A DNA stretch of 40,456 nt from B1 sp964443415 (GTDB taxonomy: Bacteria; Bacteroidota; Bacteroidia; UKL13-3). Location: contig CAYUDC010000015.1 of the NCBI GenBank assembly GCA_964443415.1, positions 1 to 40,456 of the forward strand. Direction: 5' to 3'. This document shows, piece after piece, positions 15,157 through 23,043 of the stretch. The first letter of the stretch is position 1, and the number at the start of each line of letters is the position of its first letter. The position numbers were made by a program, and so were the translations under genes. The notes beneath the pieces were generated by a model. That model did no database searches. It saw nothing but the letters and a program-made list of their open reading frames with translations, and had not been told where the DNA came from.

Positions 15157-17163
15157 ATGATGAAAAGAATTCTGTTTTTTATCCTGCTTGCGATAGCAGG
15201 ATTTACAAGTATCCAAGCACAAGATAGTTTAAAGGTAAACCTAAAGAGTTTTCAACCAGAAGACCAGCATGGCCTATCTTATCAATTGGTAGGGCAAATA
15301 TTAAGTAGCTATCATTATAAAAAGGTAGAAATAAACGACCAACTTAGCAGTAAGTTATTGGATAATTACTTAGAAAATTTAGACCCTGGAAAGGTTTATT
15401 TTTTAGCTGAAGACATTAAAAAGTTTGAGGCTTACAGGTTTCAATTTGATGAAGACATTATGCAAGGGAATGTATCTAAAGCATTTGAAATCTATAATAT
15501 CTACCAACAAAGAATGTATGATAGAATTCAGTACACCTTTGATTTATTAAGACAAGACATGGATTTTACTGCCCAAGATTCTTTTTTAATCAATAGAGAG
15601 AACGCTGCTTGGATTGCTACTTACAAAGAATACGACGAATTATGGCGTAAGAAAACTAAAAGTGAAGCGCTTCAATTAAAAGCAGATGGTAAAAGCTATG
15701 AAGTATGGTCTGATATTTTGCGCAAGCGTTATTTTAACTTGTTAAAGCAATTGGCAAAAACCAAAAACGAAGATGTGTTTTCGTACTTTGTTAATTCACT
15801 CTCAGAGATAGCCGACCCTCATACCAATTATTTCTCGCCGCGTGCCGCCGAAGATTTCACCACCAGTATGAGTTTAAGCTTAGAAGGTATTGGTGCCACA
15901 CTTCAATCTGAAAATGAATACACTAAGGTAAGAGAAGTAGTAAAAGGTGGGCCAGCGGATAGAAGTAAACTTATTAAAGCCAATGACAAAATTATCGCGG
16001 TAGGGCAAGGTAAAGATGGCGAAATGGTCAATGTTTTGGATTGGCGCATAGACGACGTAGTTTCTTTGATTCGTGGTAAAAAAGGCACCATTGTTCGTTT
16101 AGAAATAATCTCTGTTGATGCCATAGGCAATCAATCTAAAATTGTAGAAATTGTTAGAGACAAAATTGTTTTAGAAGAACAAGCGGCCAAGGGAAGTATC
16201 AAAGAGATGAACTTTAATGGCAAAAAGCAAAAGGTGGGTGTGATTGTATTACCTACTTTTTATTTAGATGTAGCAGCTTTACAAAGAGGAGATAAAAACT
16301 ATAAAAGCACGAGTAGAGATGTTAAAAAACTTATCTTGGATTTAAAATCTAAAGGTGCCACCGCCATGGTGATTGACCTTAGAAACAATGGAGGTGGAAG
16401 CTTGCAAGAAGCCATAGATTTAACAGGATTGTTTATCAAAAAAGGTGCTGTAGTGCAGGTGAAAGACCATTTTGGCGCCATTGAAGTAAATGAAGACAGA
16501 GACGAATCTGTTACTTGGGATGGGCCCATGTGTGTGCTGGTAAATCGTTTTTCTGCCTCGGCTTCCGAAATTTTTGCAGCTGCCATTCAGGATTATGATA
16601 GAGGATTGGTCATTGGTGAAAAAACTTTTGGCAAAGGAACGGTTCAGAATATTTGGGACCTCAATCAGTTTGTGCGAGTAGGCACTAACAAAGTGGGCCA
16701 AATTAAATATACCATGGCTAAGTTTTACAGAATCTCTGGTGGAAGCACTCAATTTAAAGGTGTCATTCCAGACATCGAGTTTCCCGGCATGTATTCGGAT
16801 AAAATGTTTGGCGAAGAGTCGAGTGAGTTTGCATTACCCTATGATGAAATTCAAAAGGTAAACTATCAAAGTCAAGGTAATGCAAAAGCCAAGTTAAAAG
16901 AGCTACAATCATTGCATGAAACAAGAATGGCAAAATCTCAGAATTACCAGTATTTATTGGAAGATATAGAGATGGCCAATAAAAACAGAAAACGTGATTA
17001 CGTTACTTTAAACATAGATCAATATCAGGCTGAACTCAAGCGCAACGAAGACATCAAGAAAGAACGTGAAAAGGTGAAGGAAACCTTAAAGCAAAAAGGA
17101 GAGGAAGAAGAAGGAAACTTAATATTAGAAGAGGCTATCTTTTTAATGTTAAGCAATCAATAA
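15157..17163 (+). CDS. prc: tail-specific / C-terminal processing protease (S41A family)
   Basis: A 668-residue exported protease; the ATG at 15157 starts the leader MMKRILFFILLAIAGFTSIQ ending AQ, better placed than the in-frame ATG at 15142. Order: signal peptide; helical N-domain with PHTNYFSPRAAEDF; PDZ domain (about 237-325: LEGIGATLQSE, VVKGGPADRSKLIKANDKII); S41 catalytic domain; basic C-terminal domain. Catalytic residues are S468 in RFSASASEIF, D479 in QDYDRG and K493 in GEKTFGKGTVQ, with the same spacing as Ser430/Asp441/Lys455 of E. coli Tsp. The family trims periplasmic proteins by their C-termini and regulates peptidoglycan hydrolases. The 3' end overlaps rarA by 7 bp. Confidence 0.95.
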   Translation: MMKRILFFILLAIAGFTSIQAQDSLKVNLKSFQPEDQHGLSYQLVGQILSSYHYKKVEINDQLSSKLLDNYLENLDPGKVYFLAEDIKKFEAYRFQFDEDIMQGNVSKAFEIYNIYQQRMYDRIQYTFDLLRQDMDFTAQDSFLINRENAAWIATYKEYDELWRKKTKSEALQLKADGKSYEVWSDILRKRYFNLLKQLAKTKNEDVFSYFVNSLSEIADPHTNYFSPRAAEDFTTSMSLSLEGIGATLQSENEYTKVREVVKGGPADRSKLIKANDKIIAVGQGKDGEMVNVLDWRIDDVVSLIRGKKGTIVRLEIISVDAIGNQSKIVEIVRDKIVLEEQAAKGSIKEMNFNGKKQKVGVIVLPTFYLDVAALQRGDKNYKSTSRDVKKLILDLKSKGATAMVIDLRNNGGGSLQEAIDLTGLFIKKGAVVQVKDHFGAIEVNEDRDESVTWDGPMCVLVNRFSASASEIFAAAIQDYDRGLVIGEKTFGKGTVQNIWDLNQFVRVGTNKVGQIKYTMAKFYRISGGSTQFKGVIPDIEFPGMYSDKMFGEESSEFALPYDEIQKVNYQSQGNAKAKLKELQSLHETRMAKSQNYQYLLEDIEMANKNRKRDYVTLNIDQYQAELKRNEDIKKEREKVKETLKQKGEEEEGNLILEEAIFLMLSNQ

Positions 17164-18437
17164 CCGTACTTTTCCTTCCAGCGGCTTTTTAAAAACTGTC
17201 TTTGTTCTAACTCTCTGGCATTGTTGCCTGGCTCAAAAAACTTTTGGCCAGCAATACTCTCAGGAAGAAACTCTTGTTCTATAAAATTATTCTCGTATTG
17301 ATGGGCGTAGGCGTAATCCTTGCCGTAATTTAGCTCTTTCATTAATTTAGTGGGAGCGTTTCTAAGGTGCAAGGGAACTGCAAGGGTGCCCGATTTTTGT
17401 ACTTCTGCTAATGCCGACTCGATGGCCATATAACTGGCATTGCTTTTTACCGAACAAGCTAAATAGATGGCACATTGAGAAAGGATAATTCGGCTTTCTG
17501 GATTTCCTATCACACGCACTGCCTCAAAACACTGACTGGCCAAAAGTAGGGCATTGGGATTTGCGTTGCCAATATCTTCACTGGCCAAGATGAGCATTCT
17601 TCTAGCGATAAAGGCAGGTTGCTCACCGGCATGTATCATTCTGGCTAAATAATATACCGCTGCATTGGGATCGCTACCGCGAATAGATTTGATAAAGGCA
17701 GAAATGATATTGTAATGTTCCTCCCCTGTTTTGTCGTATTTTAAGGTGCGTTTTTGCAATACCTCTTCTACCAGCTCATTGGTGATAACGATATTCTCTT
17801 CTGGCTTAAACTGTGAGGCCACTAGTTCAAACAAATTTAGTAATCGTCTACCATCGCCACTGCAATGTGCTAACAAGGCTTCCCACTCTACCAATTCTAC
17901 AGTTCTTTTAGAAAAAAAATCATCTTTTTGAATGGCGTGAGAAAGGATGTTTTTTAAGGCGCTTACATCCAACTCATTTAGCACATACACTTGCGACCTG
18001 CTTAACAAAGCATTGTTTACCTCAAAACTTGGATTCTCGGTGGTGGCACCAATTAAAATGATGGTGCCATTTTCTACCGCACCCAATAAAGCATCTTGTT
18101 GGCTTTTATTAAACCGATGTATTTCGTCTAAAAACAACAATACCTTTCCAATTTTCTTGGCCTCTTCAATTACCTTTCGCACTTCGGCTACGCCAGCTTG
18201 AATGGCACTTAAATAATAAACATGCAATCCTAGTTCGTTTCCAATAATGCGAGCTAAAGTAGTTTTACCTACGCCTGGAGGGCCCCAGAAAATCATGCTG
18301 GGAATATTCTTATTCTGTATTACCTTATACAAAGGAGCATTTTGAGCTAATAAATGGTCTTGCCCAAACACTTCGTTGATACTTTGTGGCCTAACCCGCT
18401 CCGACAAGGGCTTTTGAGGAATATTTGCTAACGACAT
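17157..18437 (-). CDS. rarA: replication-associated recombination protein A (AAA+ ATPase)
   Basis: A 426-residue RarA/MgsA. N-terminal LSERVRPQSINEVFGQDHLL, Walker A FWGPPGVGKTTLARIIG, Walker B LLFLDEIHRFNKSQQDALL, sensor 1 IGATTENPSFEVNNALLSRS, and the C-terminal tetramerisation part with DPNAAVYYLARMIHAGEQPA and ASEDIGNANPNALLLA identify it. The protein is a homotetrameric ATPase related to clamp loaders that acts at stalled replication forks and gaps. The last residues KSRWKEKYGY are usual for the family. It is a single-gene unit, convergent with prc with a 7-bp overlap. Confidence 0.96.
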   Translation of the reverse strand: MSLANIPQKPLSERVRPQSINEVFGQDHLLAQNAPLYKVIQNKNIPSMIFWGPPGVGKTTLARIIGNELGLHVYYLSAIQAGVAEVRKVIEEAKKIGKVLLFLDEIHRFNKSQQDALLGAVENGTIILIGATTENPSFEVNNALLSRSQVYVLNELDVSALKNILSHAIQKDDFFSKRTVELVEWEALLAHCSGDGRRLLNLFELVASQFKPEENIVITNELVEEVLQKRTLKYDKTGEEHYNIISAFIKSIRGSDPNAAVYYLARMIHAGEQPAFIARRMLILASEDIGNANPNALLLASQCFEAVRVIGNPESRIILSQCAIYLACSVKSNASYMAIESALAEVQKSGTLAVPLHLRNAPTKLMKELNYGKDYAYAHQYENNFIEQEFLPESIAGQKFFEPGNNARELEQRQFLKSRWKEKYGY

Positions 18438-18513
18438 ATACGATGATAAAATCTATCTTATGTAAAAGTAATGGAAAAAGTAAATGCCATGGGAAAGAAA
18501 TTCGATATTGTAT

Positions 18514-18521
18514 TAGTTTTG
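18514..18521 (+). promoter_or_regulatory. candidate -7 element for the DUF3817 gene
   Basis: TAGTTTTG followed by CGACGC matches TAnnTTTG, 20 bases before the ATG at 18542. A clear -33 element is missing. It supports the internal start. Confidence 0.45.
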
Positions 18522-18541
18522 CGACGCTACTCAAGAAATTT

Positions 18542-18838
18542 ATGGATCAAAAATTATTGAATCAATTTAGAAAAATTGCCTACTGGGAAGGAATTTCATT
18601 TATCGTCTTAATGTTTATTGCCATGCCTTTAAAGTATTGGGCAGATTTCCCCTTGGCAGTAAAGTATACGGGTTGGGCGCATGGTGTATTGTTTATCCTA
18701 TATATAGTATGGTTGCTTAGGGTAAAAGACACCTACCACTGGAATTTAAAAAGGCAGGCCACAGCTATGATAGCTGCACTCCTGCCTTTTGGAACATTTA
18801 TACTTGAGCGACAAACTAAGTATTACGCTCAAGATTAA
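18542..18838 (+). CDS. DUF3817 small membrane protein
   Basis: A 98-residue integral membrane protein. The open frame reaches back to 18425, but the first 39 codons are not protein-like, overlap the divergent rarA start and contain a -7 promoter element; the ATG at 18542 (MDQKLLNQFRKIAYWEGISF) matches the normal start of DUF3817. Three hydrophobic helices are seen (ISFIVLMFIAMPL; GWAHGVLFILYIVWLL; AMIAALLPFGTFILE). The motif IAYWEGISF with GWAHGVLFILY is the family signature. Function is unknown; in other bacteria the domain is found alone or next to transporters. Its 3' end contains an 8-bp inverted repeat and abuts the convergent efp gene. Confidence 0.87.
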   Translation: MDQKLLNQFRKIAYWEGISFIVLMFIAMPLKYWADFPLAVKYTGWAHGVLFILYIVWLLRVKDTYHWNLKRQATAMIAALLPFGTFILERQTKYYAQD

Positions 18839-18850
18839 TATAGCATATTA
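18803..18850. other. paired hairpins at the DUF3817/efp convergent junction
   Basis: CTTGAGCG (18803-18810) and CGCTCAAG (18826-18833) form an 8-bp perfect stem with a 15-base loop. Directly after it TAATAT-AGC-ATATTA (18836-18850) forms a second stem holding the stop codons of both genes. No T tract follows on either strand, so these are at best weak terminators. Confidence 0.5.
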
Positions 18851-19408
18851 CTTTACGCGTTCAACGTAATCACCAGTTCTGGTATCTACCTTTACTTTAT
18901 CGCCAACATTAACAAAAAGTGGCACCATCACCTCAGCACCATTATCTAATTTAGCTGGTTTAAGTGTATTGGTTGCGGTATCGCCTTTTACGCCAGGTTC
19001 GGCATAATCAATGGTAAGAATCACAAAGGTTGGAGCCTCTGCAGTAAGAGGGGTATCACCTTCAAAAGATACCTTTACCATCATTTCTTCTTTTAGAAAT
19101 TTAGCCGCATCACCCACCAAAGCCTCTTCAATATATACTTGGTCGAAGGTCTCAGGATCCATCATTACCAAGCTATTTCCATCTTTGTAGAGGTATTGCA
19201 TTTCTTTAAATTCTACTCGTACCATTTCAACAGATTCACCAGCTCTAAAGCGGTGTTCCATTTGTTTTCCGGTTTTTACGTTACGCAATACCACTTGGTA
19301 AAATGCCCTAAGATTTCCAGGGGTGCGGTGTTGATACTCCATTACCTGGCATAACTCGTTGTTATGGCGGATGAAACATCCTTTAAATAAATCTCCAGTA
19401 TTAGCCAT
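18848..19408 (-). CDS. efp: translation elongation factor P
   Basis: A 186-residue EF-P, three beta-barrel domains, normal length. It relieves ribosomes stalled at polyproline. The family is clear from FIRHNNELCQVMEYQHR, LRNVKTGKQMEHRFRAGESV, FLKEEMMVKVSFEGDTPL, and VFVNVGDKVKVDTRTGDYVE. The domain I loop that reaches the peptidyl-transferase centre reads TPGNLRAF: the position of the modified Lys34 of E. coli (or Arg32 of Pseudomonas) is N32. This loop type occurs in several Bacteroidota classes other than Flavobacteriia and suggests either no modification or a different one. A -7-like TATTTTCG lies on the minus strand at 19436-19443. Single-gene unit. Confidence 0.96.
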   Translation of the reverse strand: MANTGDLFKGCFIRHNNELCQVMEYQHRTPGNLRAFYQVVLRNVKTGKQMEHRFRAGESVEMVRVEFKEMQYLYKDGNSLVMMDPETFDQVYIEEALVGDAAKFLKEEMMVKVSFEGDTPLTAEAPTFVILTIDYAEPGVKGDTATNTLKPAKLDNGAEVMVPLFVNVGDKVKVDTRTGDYVERVK

Positions 19409-19450
19409 ACTATTGTTTTTAAGTTTTTAAGGCTGCGAAAATAGTTAATT

Positions 19451-20086
19451 TCAGAAAATGTAGACGAGTTTTTTGGTTTCAAAAAATGGCTCATCAAACC
19501 AAGTGCTTAAGGGGATTTCTTCTACAACCAACTTTTTATTGAGGTTTCGGAGGTCTTTTATTTCTTGTTTTAAATCGCCACCCTTCAAAAAAATGTACCC
19601 ATTAATTTTGGAGTTAAACTCTTCCTTATCGTCTAAATAAGACTGTGTCCAGCGATATAACTGCTCGGCAGGGGCCACTGCCCTTGCTGTAATAAAGTGG
19701 AATTTCTCTTTTAAATGTTCTACCCTTCCGATGGCAAAGTCTGTATTGGTTAAACCCAATTCGGTAGAAACACCTTCTGCCACCTTTATTTTTTTGGCGA
19801 TGCTATCTACCATGGTTACCTCTGTTTGAGGAAAGAAAATAGACAATGGGATGCCCGGAAAACCGCCCCCAGTGCCAATATCTAATATTCGGGTACCAGG
19901 TTTAAACTCCATAAATTTGGCAATGGCCAAAGAATGTAAGACATGTTTTTCGTAAAGACTATCGATGTCTTTTCTAGAAATTACATTGATCTGAGCATTC
20001 CAATGGCTATACAATTCTTGCAGTTTTTCAAATTGCTGCAACTGGGTTTGGGTCAAACCGGGAAAATATTTTAATAAAACTTCCAT
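19451..20086 (-). CDS. rsmG: 16S rRNA (guanine527-N7)-methyltransferase
   Basis: A 211-residue RsmG (GidB). The SAM-binding motif is RILDIGTGGGFPGIPLSIFF; YEKHVLHSLAIAKF and FITARAVAPAEQLYRW are also family signatures. It methylates G527 in the 530 loop of 16S rRNA; loss gives low-level streptomycin resistance in other bacteria. The ATG at 20086 (MEVLLKYFPGL) overlaps the stop codon of the upstream glycosyltransferase gene as TAATG. This translational-coupling arrangement is preferred over the TTG at 20092. The recurrent motif TTGGGTCAAACCG occurs at 20048-20060 in its N-terminal codons. Confidence 0.95.
   Translation of the reverse strand: MEVLLKYFPGLTQTQLQQFEKLQELYSHWNAQINVISRKDIDSLYEKHVLHSLAIAKFMEFKPGTRILDIGTGGGFPGIPLSIFFPQTEVTMVDSIAKKIKVAEGVSTELGLTNTDFAIGRVEHLKEKFHFITARAVAPAEQLYRWTQSYLDDKEEFNSKINGYIFLKGGDLKQEIKDLRNLNKKLVVEEIPLSTWFDEPFFETKKLVYIF
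20048..20060 (+). repeat. copy of recurrent TTGGGTCAAACCG motif
   Basis: Thirteen bases identical to the variant at 3795-3809 and 21762-21776 (opposite orientation), inside rsmG. Confidence 0.5.
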
Positions 20087-21222
20087 TACCAAATGCTACG
20101 TTGACGAGTAAAAAATCCTTTGATACCAAAAACCCAGATATATACTAAGTAAACAAAATCTAACAAAGGGATAAACCAAATTAAGCTAGTAGACCTTAAT
20201 TTTTTTAGAACTAAGTAGAAGATAACGGTTTGAACCAAAAACCTGATGCTGTATATAATTCCTAACAAAATGGGATCAAGTTGTAAGAAAAACAAAGTAA
20301 TAAAAGCCGTGTAAAACAAAAGCAAGGTAGCGTAATAAATACCTAAGAATAATTTATCATTTGTCTTATAAAACTTGCCTGTGCCTATATGTCTGCCCTT
20401 TTGCCGCATCCAATCCCCTACCCTACGTTTTGGTTCGGTGTACATAAAAGAATCGGGATGTATTTGAATAGCCACATTGCTAGCTGTAGCGGTTTCGTTT
20501 ACAAACAAATCATCGTCGCCACTTAAAATATGCTGATGGCTGGCAAACCCCTTGTGTTTAAAAAATAAGCTTTTAGTGTAGGCCAAATTTCGCCCCACGC
20601 CCATAAAAGAACGTTTTAAAATAGCCGCAGAGAAATAGGCTGTAGCAGTGAGTACGGTTTCGTAACGGATAAATAAATTTAAAAATCCTTTGTACTTTTT
20701 ATAAGGAGAATAACCTAATACGATTTGAGCTTGTGGGTTTTCAGAAAACCTTGATTGCATTAACTTAAGCCATTGATTGCTGTTTGGTTTGCAATCTGCA
20801 TCTGTAAAAAACAAGTTCTCGTGCTGCGCAGCTTTGATACCAATGGTTATGGCAAATTTCTTACCAGTTGGGTACTTTTCTTGTTCTATGAGTTTACAAA
20901 TTTTGAGGTGCGGATAGTTTTCTTGATAATACTCTAATAACTTCTGGCTATCGTCCCAGCTGCAGTCATTTACTACAATCACTTCAAAATTAGGATAATC
21001 TTGTTCGAGTATGCTTGGCAAATTTTCTTGAAGATTTCTATATTCGTTGCGTGCCGCAATAATGACAGTAACAGGTGGCAACGAATTATTTTCTTGAATA
21101 CTTGGTACTTTATAAAAGGCTAACTTGCTAAAAACAAAAAGGTAATAATAGAGTTGTGCTAAGACTGATAGTATCAAAGTCACCAAAAAAACCCAAGCCC
21201 AAACATTATTTATCTCCAACAT
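20086..21222 (-). CDS. membrane glycosyltransferase, family 2
   Basis: A 378-residue GT-A enzyme. An N-terminal membrane helix (WAWVFLVTLILSVLAQLYYY) is followed by the GT2 start PPVTVIIAARNEYRNLQENL, EVIVVNDCSWDDS and the metal-binding FFTDADCKP. An acceptor-side SGDDDLFVN and the RQKGRH segment follow, then three or so membrane helices at the C-terminus (YYATLLLFYTAFITLFFLQ and on). This layout is that of processive or membrane-anchored GT2 enzymes working at the cytoplasmic face. Donor and acceptor cannot be told. It heads a two-gene operon with rsmG behind a well-formed promoter; a copy of the recurrent motif lies at 20226-20238. Confidence 0.88.
   Translation of the reverse strand: MLEINNVWAWVFLVTLILSVLAQLYYYLFVFSKLAFYKVPSIQENNSLPPVTVIIAARNEYRNLQENLPSILEQDYPNFEVIVVNDCSWDDSQKLLEYYQENYPHLKICKLIEQEKYPTGKKFAITIGIKAAQHENLFFTDADCKPNSNQWLKLMQSRFSENPQAQIVLGYSPYKKYKGFLNLFIRYETVLTATAYFSAAILKRSFMGVGRNLAYTKSLFFKHKGFASHQHILSGDDDLFVNETATASNVAIQIHPDSFMYTEPKRRVGDWMRQKGRHIGTGKFYKTNDKLFLGIYYATLLLFYTAFITLFFLQLDPILLGIIYSIRFLVQTVIFYLVLKKLRSTSLIWFIPLLDFVYLVYIWVFGIKGFFTRQRSIW
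20226..20238 (-). repeat. copy of recurrent TTGGTTCAAACCG motif
   Basis: The plus strand reads CGGTTTGAACCAA, thirteen bases matching the consensus exactly, inside the glycosyltransferase gene. Confidence 0.55.
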
Positions 21223-21228
21223 AGCCTA

Positions 21229-21261
21229 CAAAGGTAAACTGCTTTTTTAATCTGCACACAA
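21229..21261 (-). promoter_or_regulatory. promoter of the glycosyltransferase-rsmG operon
   Basis: On the minus strand TTG (21259-21261), a 22-base spacer, then TACCTTTG (21229-21236), a perfect TAnnTTTG. The ATG follows 6 bases later, so the leader is nearly absent. Confidence 0.68.
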
Positions 21262-21299
21262 CTTATTTCAACAGTCTTTTGTGAATATTTAAACTTGCA

Positions 21300-21827
21300 T
21301 TAGTTAAAACCTAATTGCTTGATGATTTGCTCTATTTGCCAATCTTCGATGGGGTCGTATTCGTCCTTTAAATTGGCATCAAATACCTTGGCAAGGCCTT
21401 GCCAATACACGGCTGTGATATCTCCTCGATAGGTTTGAAGCAGTTCGTAAGTAGTTTTACCTGTTTCTCGGTAGATCAGTTTAATCAAAATTCTTCCTTG
21501 TGAGCGAGTGAGGCCTTTTAAATCGTCCATAAACTGGTCTTTAATGGCTTTCTCTGTGCGTTTTAAGTATTCCTTTCTTGCCTTATCAGAAGGCAATACT
21601 TGAAGGTTTTGCTCCATCAGTTGAAATCTAAAGCTAGCCATTTTAGCATATGGCAATACTTTTTTAACATTATACACCAAACGCTGGTATTTTTTCTCGT
21701 AGTTAGAGTCTTTCTGGGCCTCTACAATAAAGTCGGGCAAACTAAATTGTAAGGTATCAGGTTCGGTTTGACCCAAACCTCGTAGGCTAAACAAAAGACA
21801 GATAAAGAGCAACTGTAGATTTTTCAT
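21300..21827 (-). CDS. DUF4294 family exported protein
   Basis: A 175-residue protein with a signal peptide (LQLLFICLLFSLRGLGQ). The body is mostly charged helix (KKYQRLVYNVKKVLPYAKMA; RKEYLKRTEKAIKDQFMDDL; LTRSQGRILIKLIYRETGKT; DEYDPIEDWQIEQIIKQLGF), which is the DUF4294 pattern confined to Bacteroidota. Function unknown; a periplasmic location is inferred. It ends 77 bp before the glycosyltransferase start and begins 19 bp after the Lgt-like gene, so it is probably co-transcribed with the latter. The recurrent 15-mer encodes the signal-peptide cleavage region (GLGQTEP). Confidence 0.85.
   Translation of the reverse strand: MKNLQLLFICLLFSLRGLGQTEPDTLQFSLPDFIVEAQKDSNYEKKYQRLVYNVKKVLPYAKMASFRFQLMEQNLQVLPSDKARKEYLKRTEKAIKDQFMDDLKGLTRSQGRILIKLIYRETGKTTYELLQTYRGDITAVYWQGLAKVFDANLKDEYDPIEDWQIEQIIKQLGFN
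21762..21776 (-). repeat. copy of recurrent TTGGGTCAAACCGAA motif
   Basis: The plus strand reads TTCGGTTTGACCCAA, identical over 15 bases to 3795-3809. It lies in the signal-peptide region of the DUF4294 gene. Confidence 0.6.
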
Positions 21828-21846
21828 GAGAAAAATTTTATAAAAA

Positions 21847-23001
21847 TCATGCCACCTTTTTTCGGTTCAACCCTAAATAAATAAGTGCCGAAATAGAGAG
21901 GATGATAAATGAAGCTGAAATTAATTCTGCCTGAGTGATTTCATTTCCAAAAATATGGTAGTTGGTATTGACTCTAATTTTCTCGATGAGGAATCTCTCT
22001 ATGCCATTTAGCAGTAAATAAAAGAAAAACAGGGTACCAGGAATGGTGAACTTTTTTCTTACCAACCATAGTAAGCCAAACAATCCAATACAAGTGATGG
22101 CTTCGTAAAGAGGGGTTGGAAACACCGGGTTTGGAAGCGCATGGCAATGGTTCCCAAGGCATCCTTCTATTGGAATACCTTCATTTAATACATTATTAGG
22201 ATAATTATAAGCCCAAAACCATTCTGGCAAGACACTCAACCATTCTGGCTTTGGCATTAAGTTTTCGATTCCCCAATCGCCATCACCGCTTAGGTGGCAT
22301 CCAATTCTACCCATGCCATAAGATAGCATTAAACCTGCTGCAGCGCTATCGCACATCACTAAAGGCGGAATGCCATTTTTGCGTGTATAATAAATGATAC
22401 CTGTGGCCGCTACAATTAAGCCTCCGTAAAACGTTAAACCACTAAAAGATATGAGTGAACCAATAGGGTCGGCCATTAATTCGTCTATATTTTCGAGGTT
22501 ATGAAAAATCTTTGCCCCTAGCAAGCCTCCAATGGCTGCAATAGATACGATGGTACCCATGAGTTGATGTGGTCTTTGGTTGACAAAAACTTCTTCTACT
22601 TTTTTACCGGCTACCTCTTTGGCTTCTTTATTTTTATAATAATAGGCAATGGCACCTCCTACTAGCGCGCCAAACCAACTGCCTTTTGCACTTAATAAAA
22701 ATTTCTGAGGGTTTTGAACCAATGCATCATAATCTAGCAACATTTCTAGCATTTTAAACCCTATAAAGGCACCAATAATAGTTTGGGTGATGATGTCTAC
22801 CAGGGTAATAGGCTCATTGAGGATGGTTTTTACTCGTATAGTTTTAAGTAAACCATTGGCTTCGAATCGCTGCAATTCGGAAGAGGTTACCCAATATGCG
22901 GCCATAAATGAGAGGGCCATAAAAAATCCAAAGGTTTGAATAGGCAATGGGATGTTTAATCCAAAAAGGTCTAAGAGTAAATCTGAAATAGTGGCGTACA
23001 T
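21847..23001 (-). CDS. lgt: prolipoprotein diacylglyceryl transferase family protein (divergent Lgt)
   Basis: A 384-residue polytopic protein of the Lgt family, about 90 residues longer than E. coli Lgt. Recognisable parts are IGSLISFSGLTFYGGLIVAA, SYGMGRIGCHLSGDGDWGIE and, near the C-terminus, LLLNGIERFLIEKIRVNTNY. In canonical Lgt the first two read HGGLIG and GRLGNFINGE; here catalytic His103 is Tyr and Asn146 is Cys, while the signature Arg of GR-I-G and the late R/E pair are kept. Extra segments lie before the FYGG motif (KNKEAKEVAGKKVEEVF) and around the CLGNHC loop. It may be a working Bacteroidota form or a paralog with another role. A -7-like TATTTTTG lies at 23018-23025 on the minus strand. 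Confidence 0.83.
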   Translation of the reverse strand: MYATISDLLLDLFGLNIPLPIQTFGFFMALSFMAAYWVTSSELQRFEANGLLKTIRVKTILNEPITLVDIITQTIIGAFIGFKMLEMLLDYDALVQNPQKFLLSAKGSWFGALVGGAIAYYYKNKEAKEVAGKKVEEVFVNQRPHQLMGTIVSIAAIGGLLGAKIFHNLENIDELMADPIGSLISFSGLTFYGGLIVAATGIIYYTRKNGIPPLVMCDSAAAGLMLSYGMGRIGCHLSGDGDWGIENLMPKPEWLSVLPEWFWAYNYPNNVLNEGIPIEGCLGNHCHALPNPVFPTPLYEAITCIGLFGLLWLVRKKFTIPGTLFFFYLLLNGIERFLIEKIRVNTNYHIFGNEITQAELISASFIILSISALIYLGLNRKKVA

Positions 23002-23017
23002 AAATGCGAAGAAACAT

Positions 23018-23025
23018 CAAAAATA
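23018..23025 (-). promoter_or_regulatory. candidate -7 element for the Lgt-like gene
   Basis: TATTTTTG on the minus strand matches TAnnTTTG, 16 bases before the start codon, in the 42-bp gap to the divergent aldolase gene. No matching -33 element is seen. Confidence 0.4.
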
Positions 23026-23043
23026 TTAAATAAATTGTACCCC

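Noticed and set aside
18425..18541. Longer DUF3817 protein from the start at 18425
   Set aside because: Cys/Lys-rich unconserved sequence overlapping the rarA start; a -7 promoter element lies inside it.
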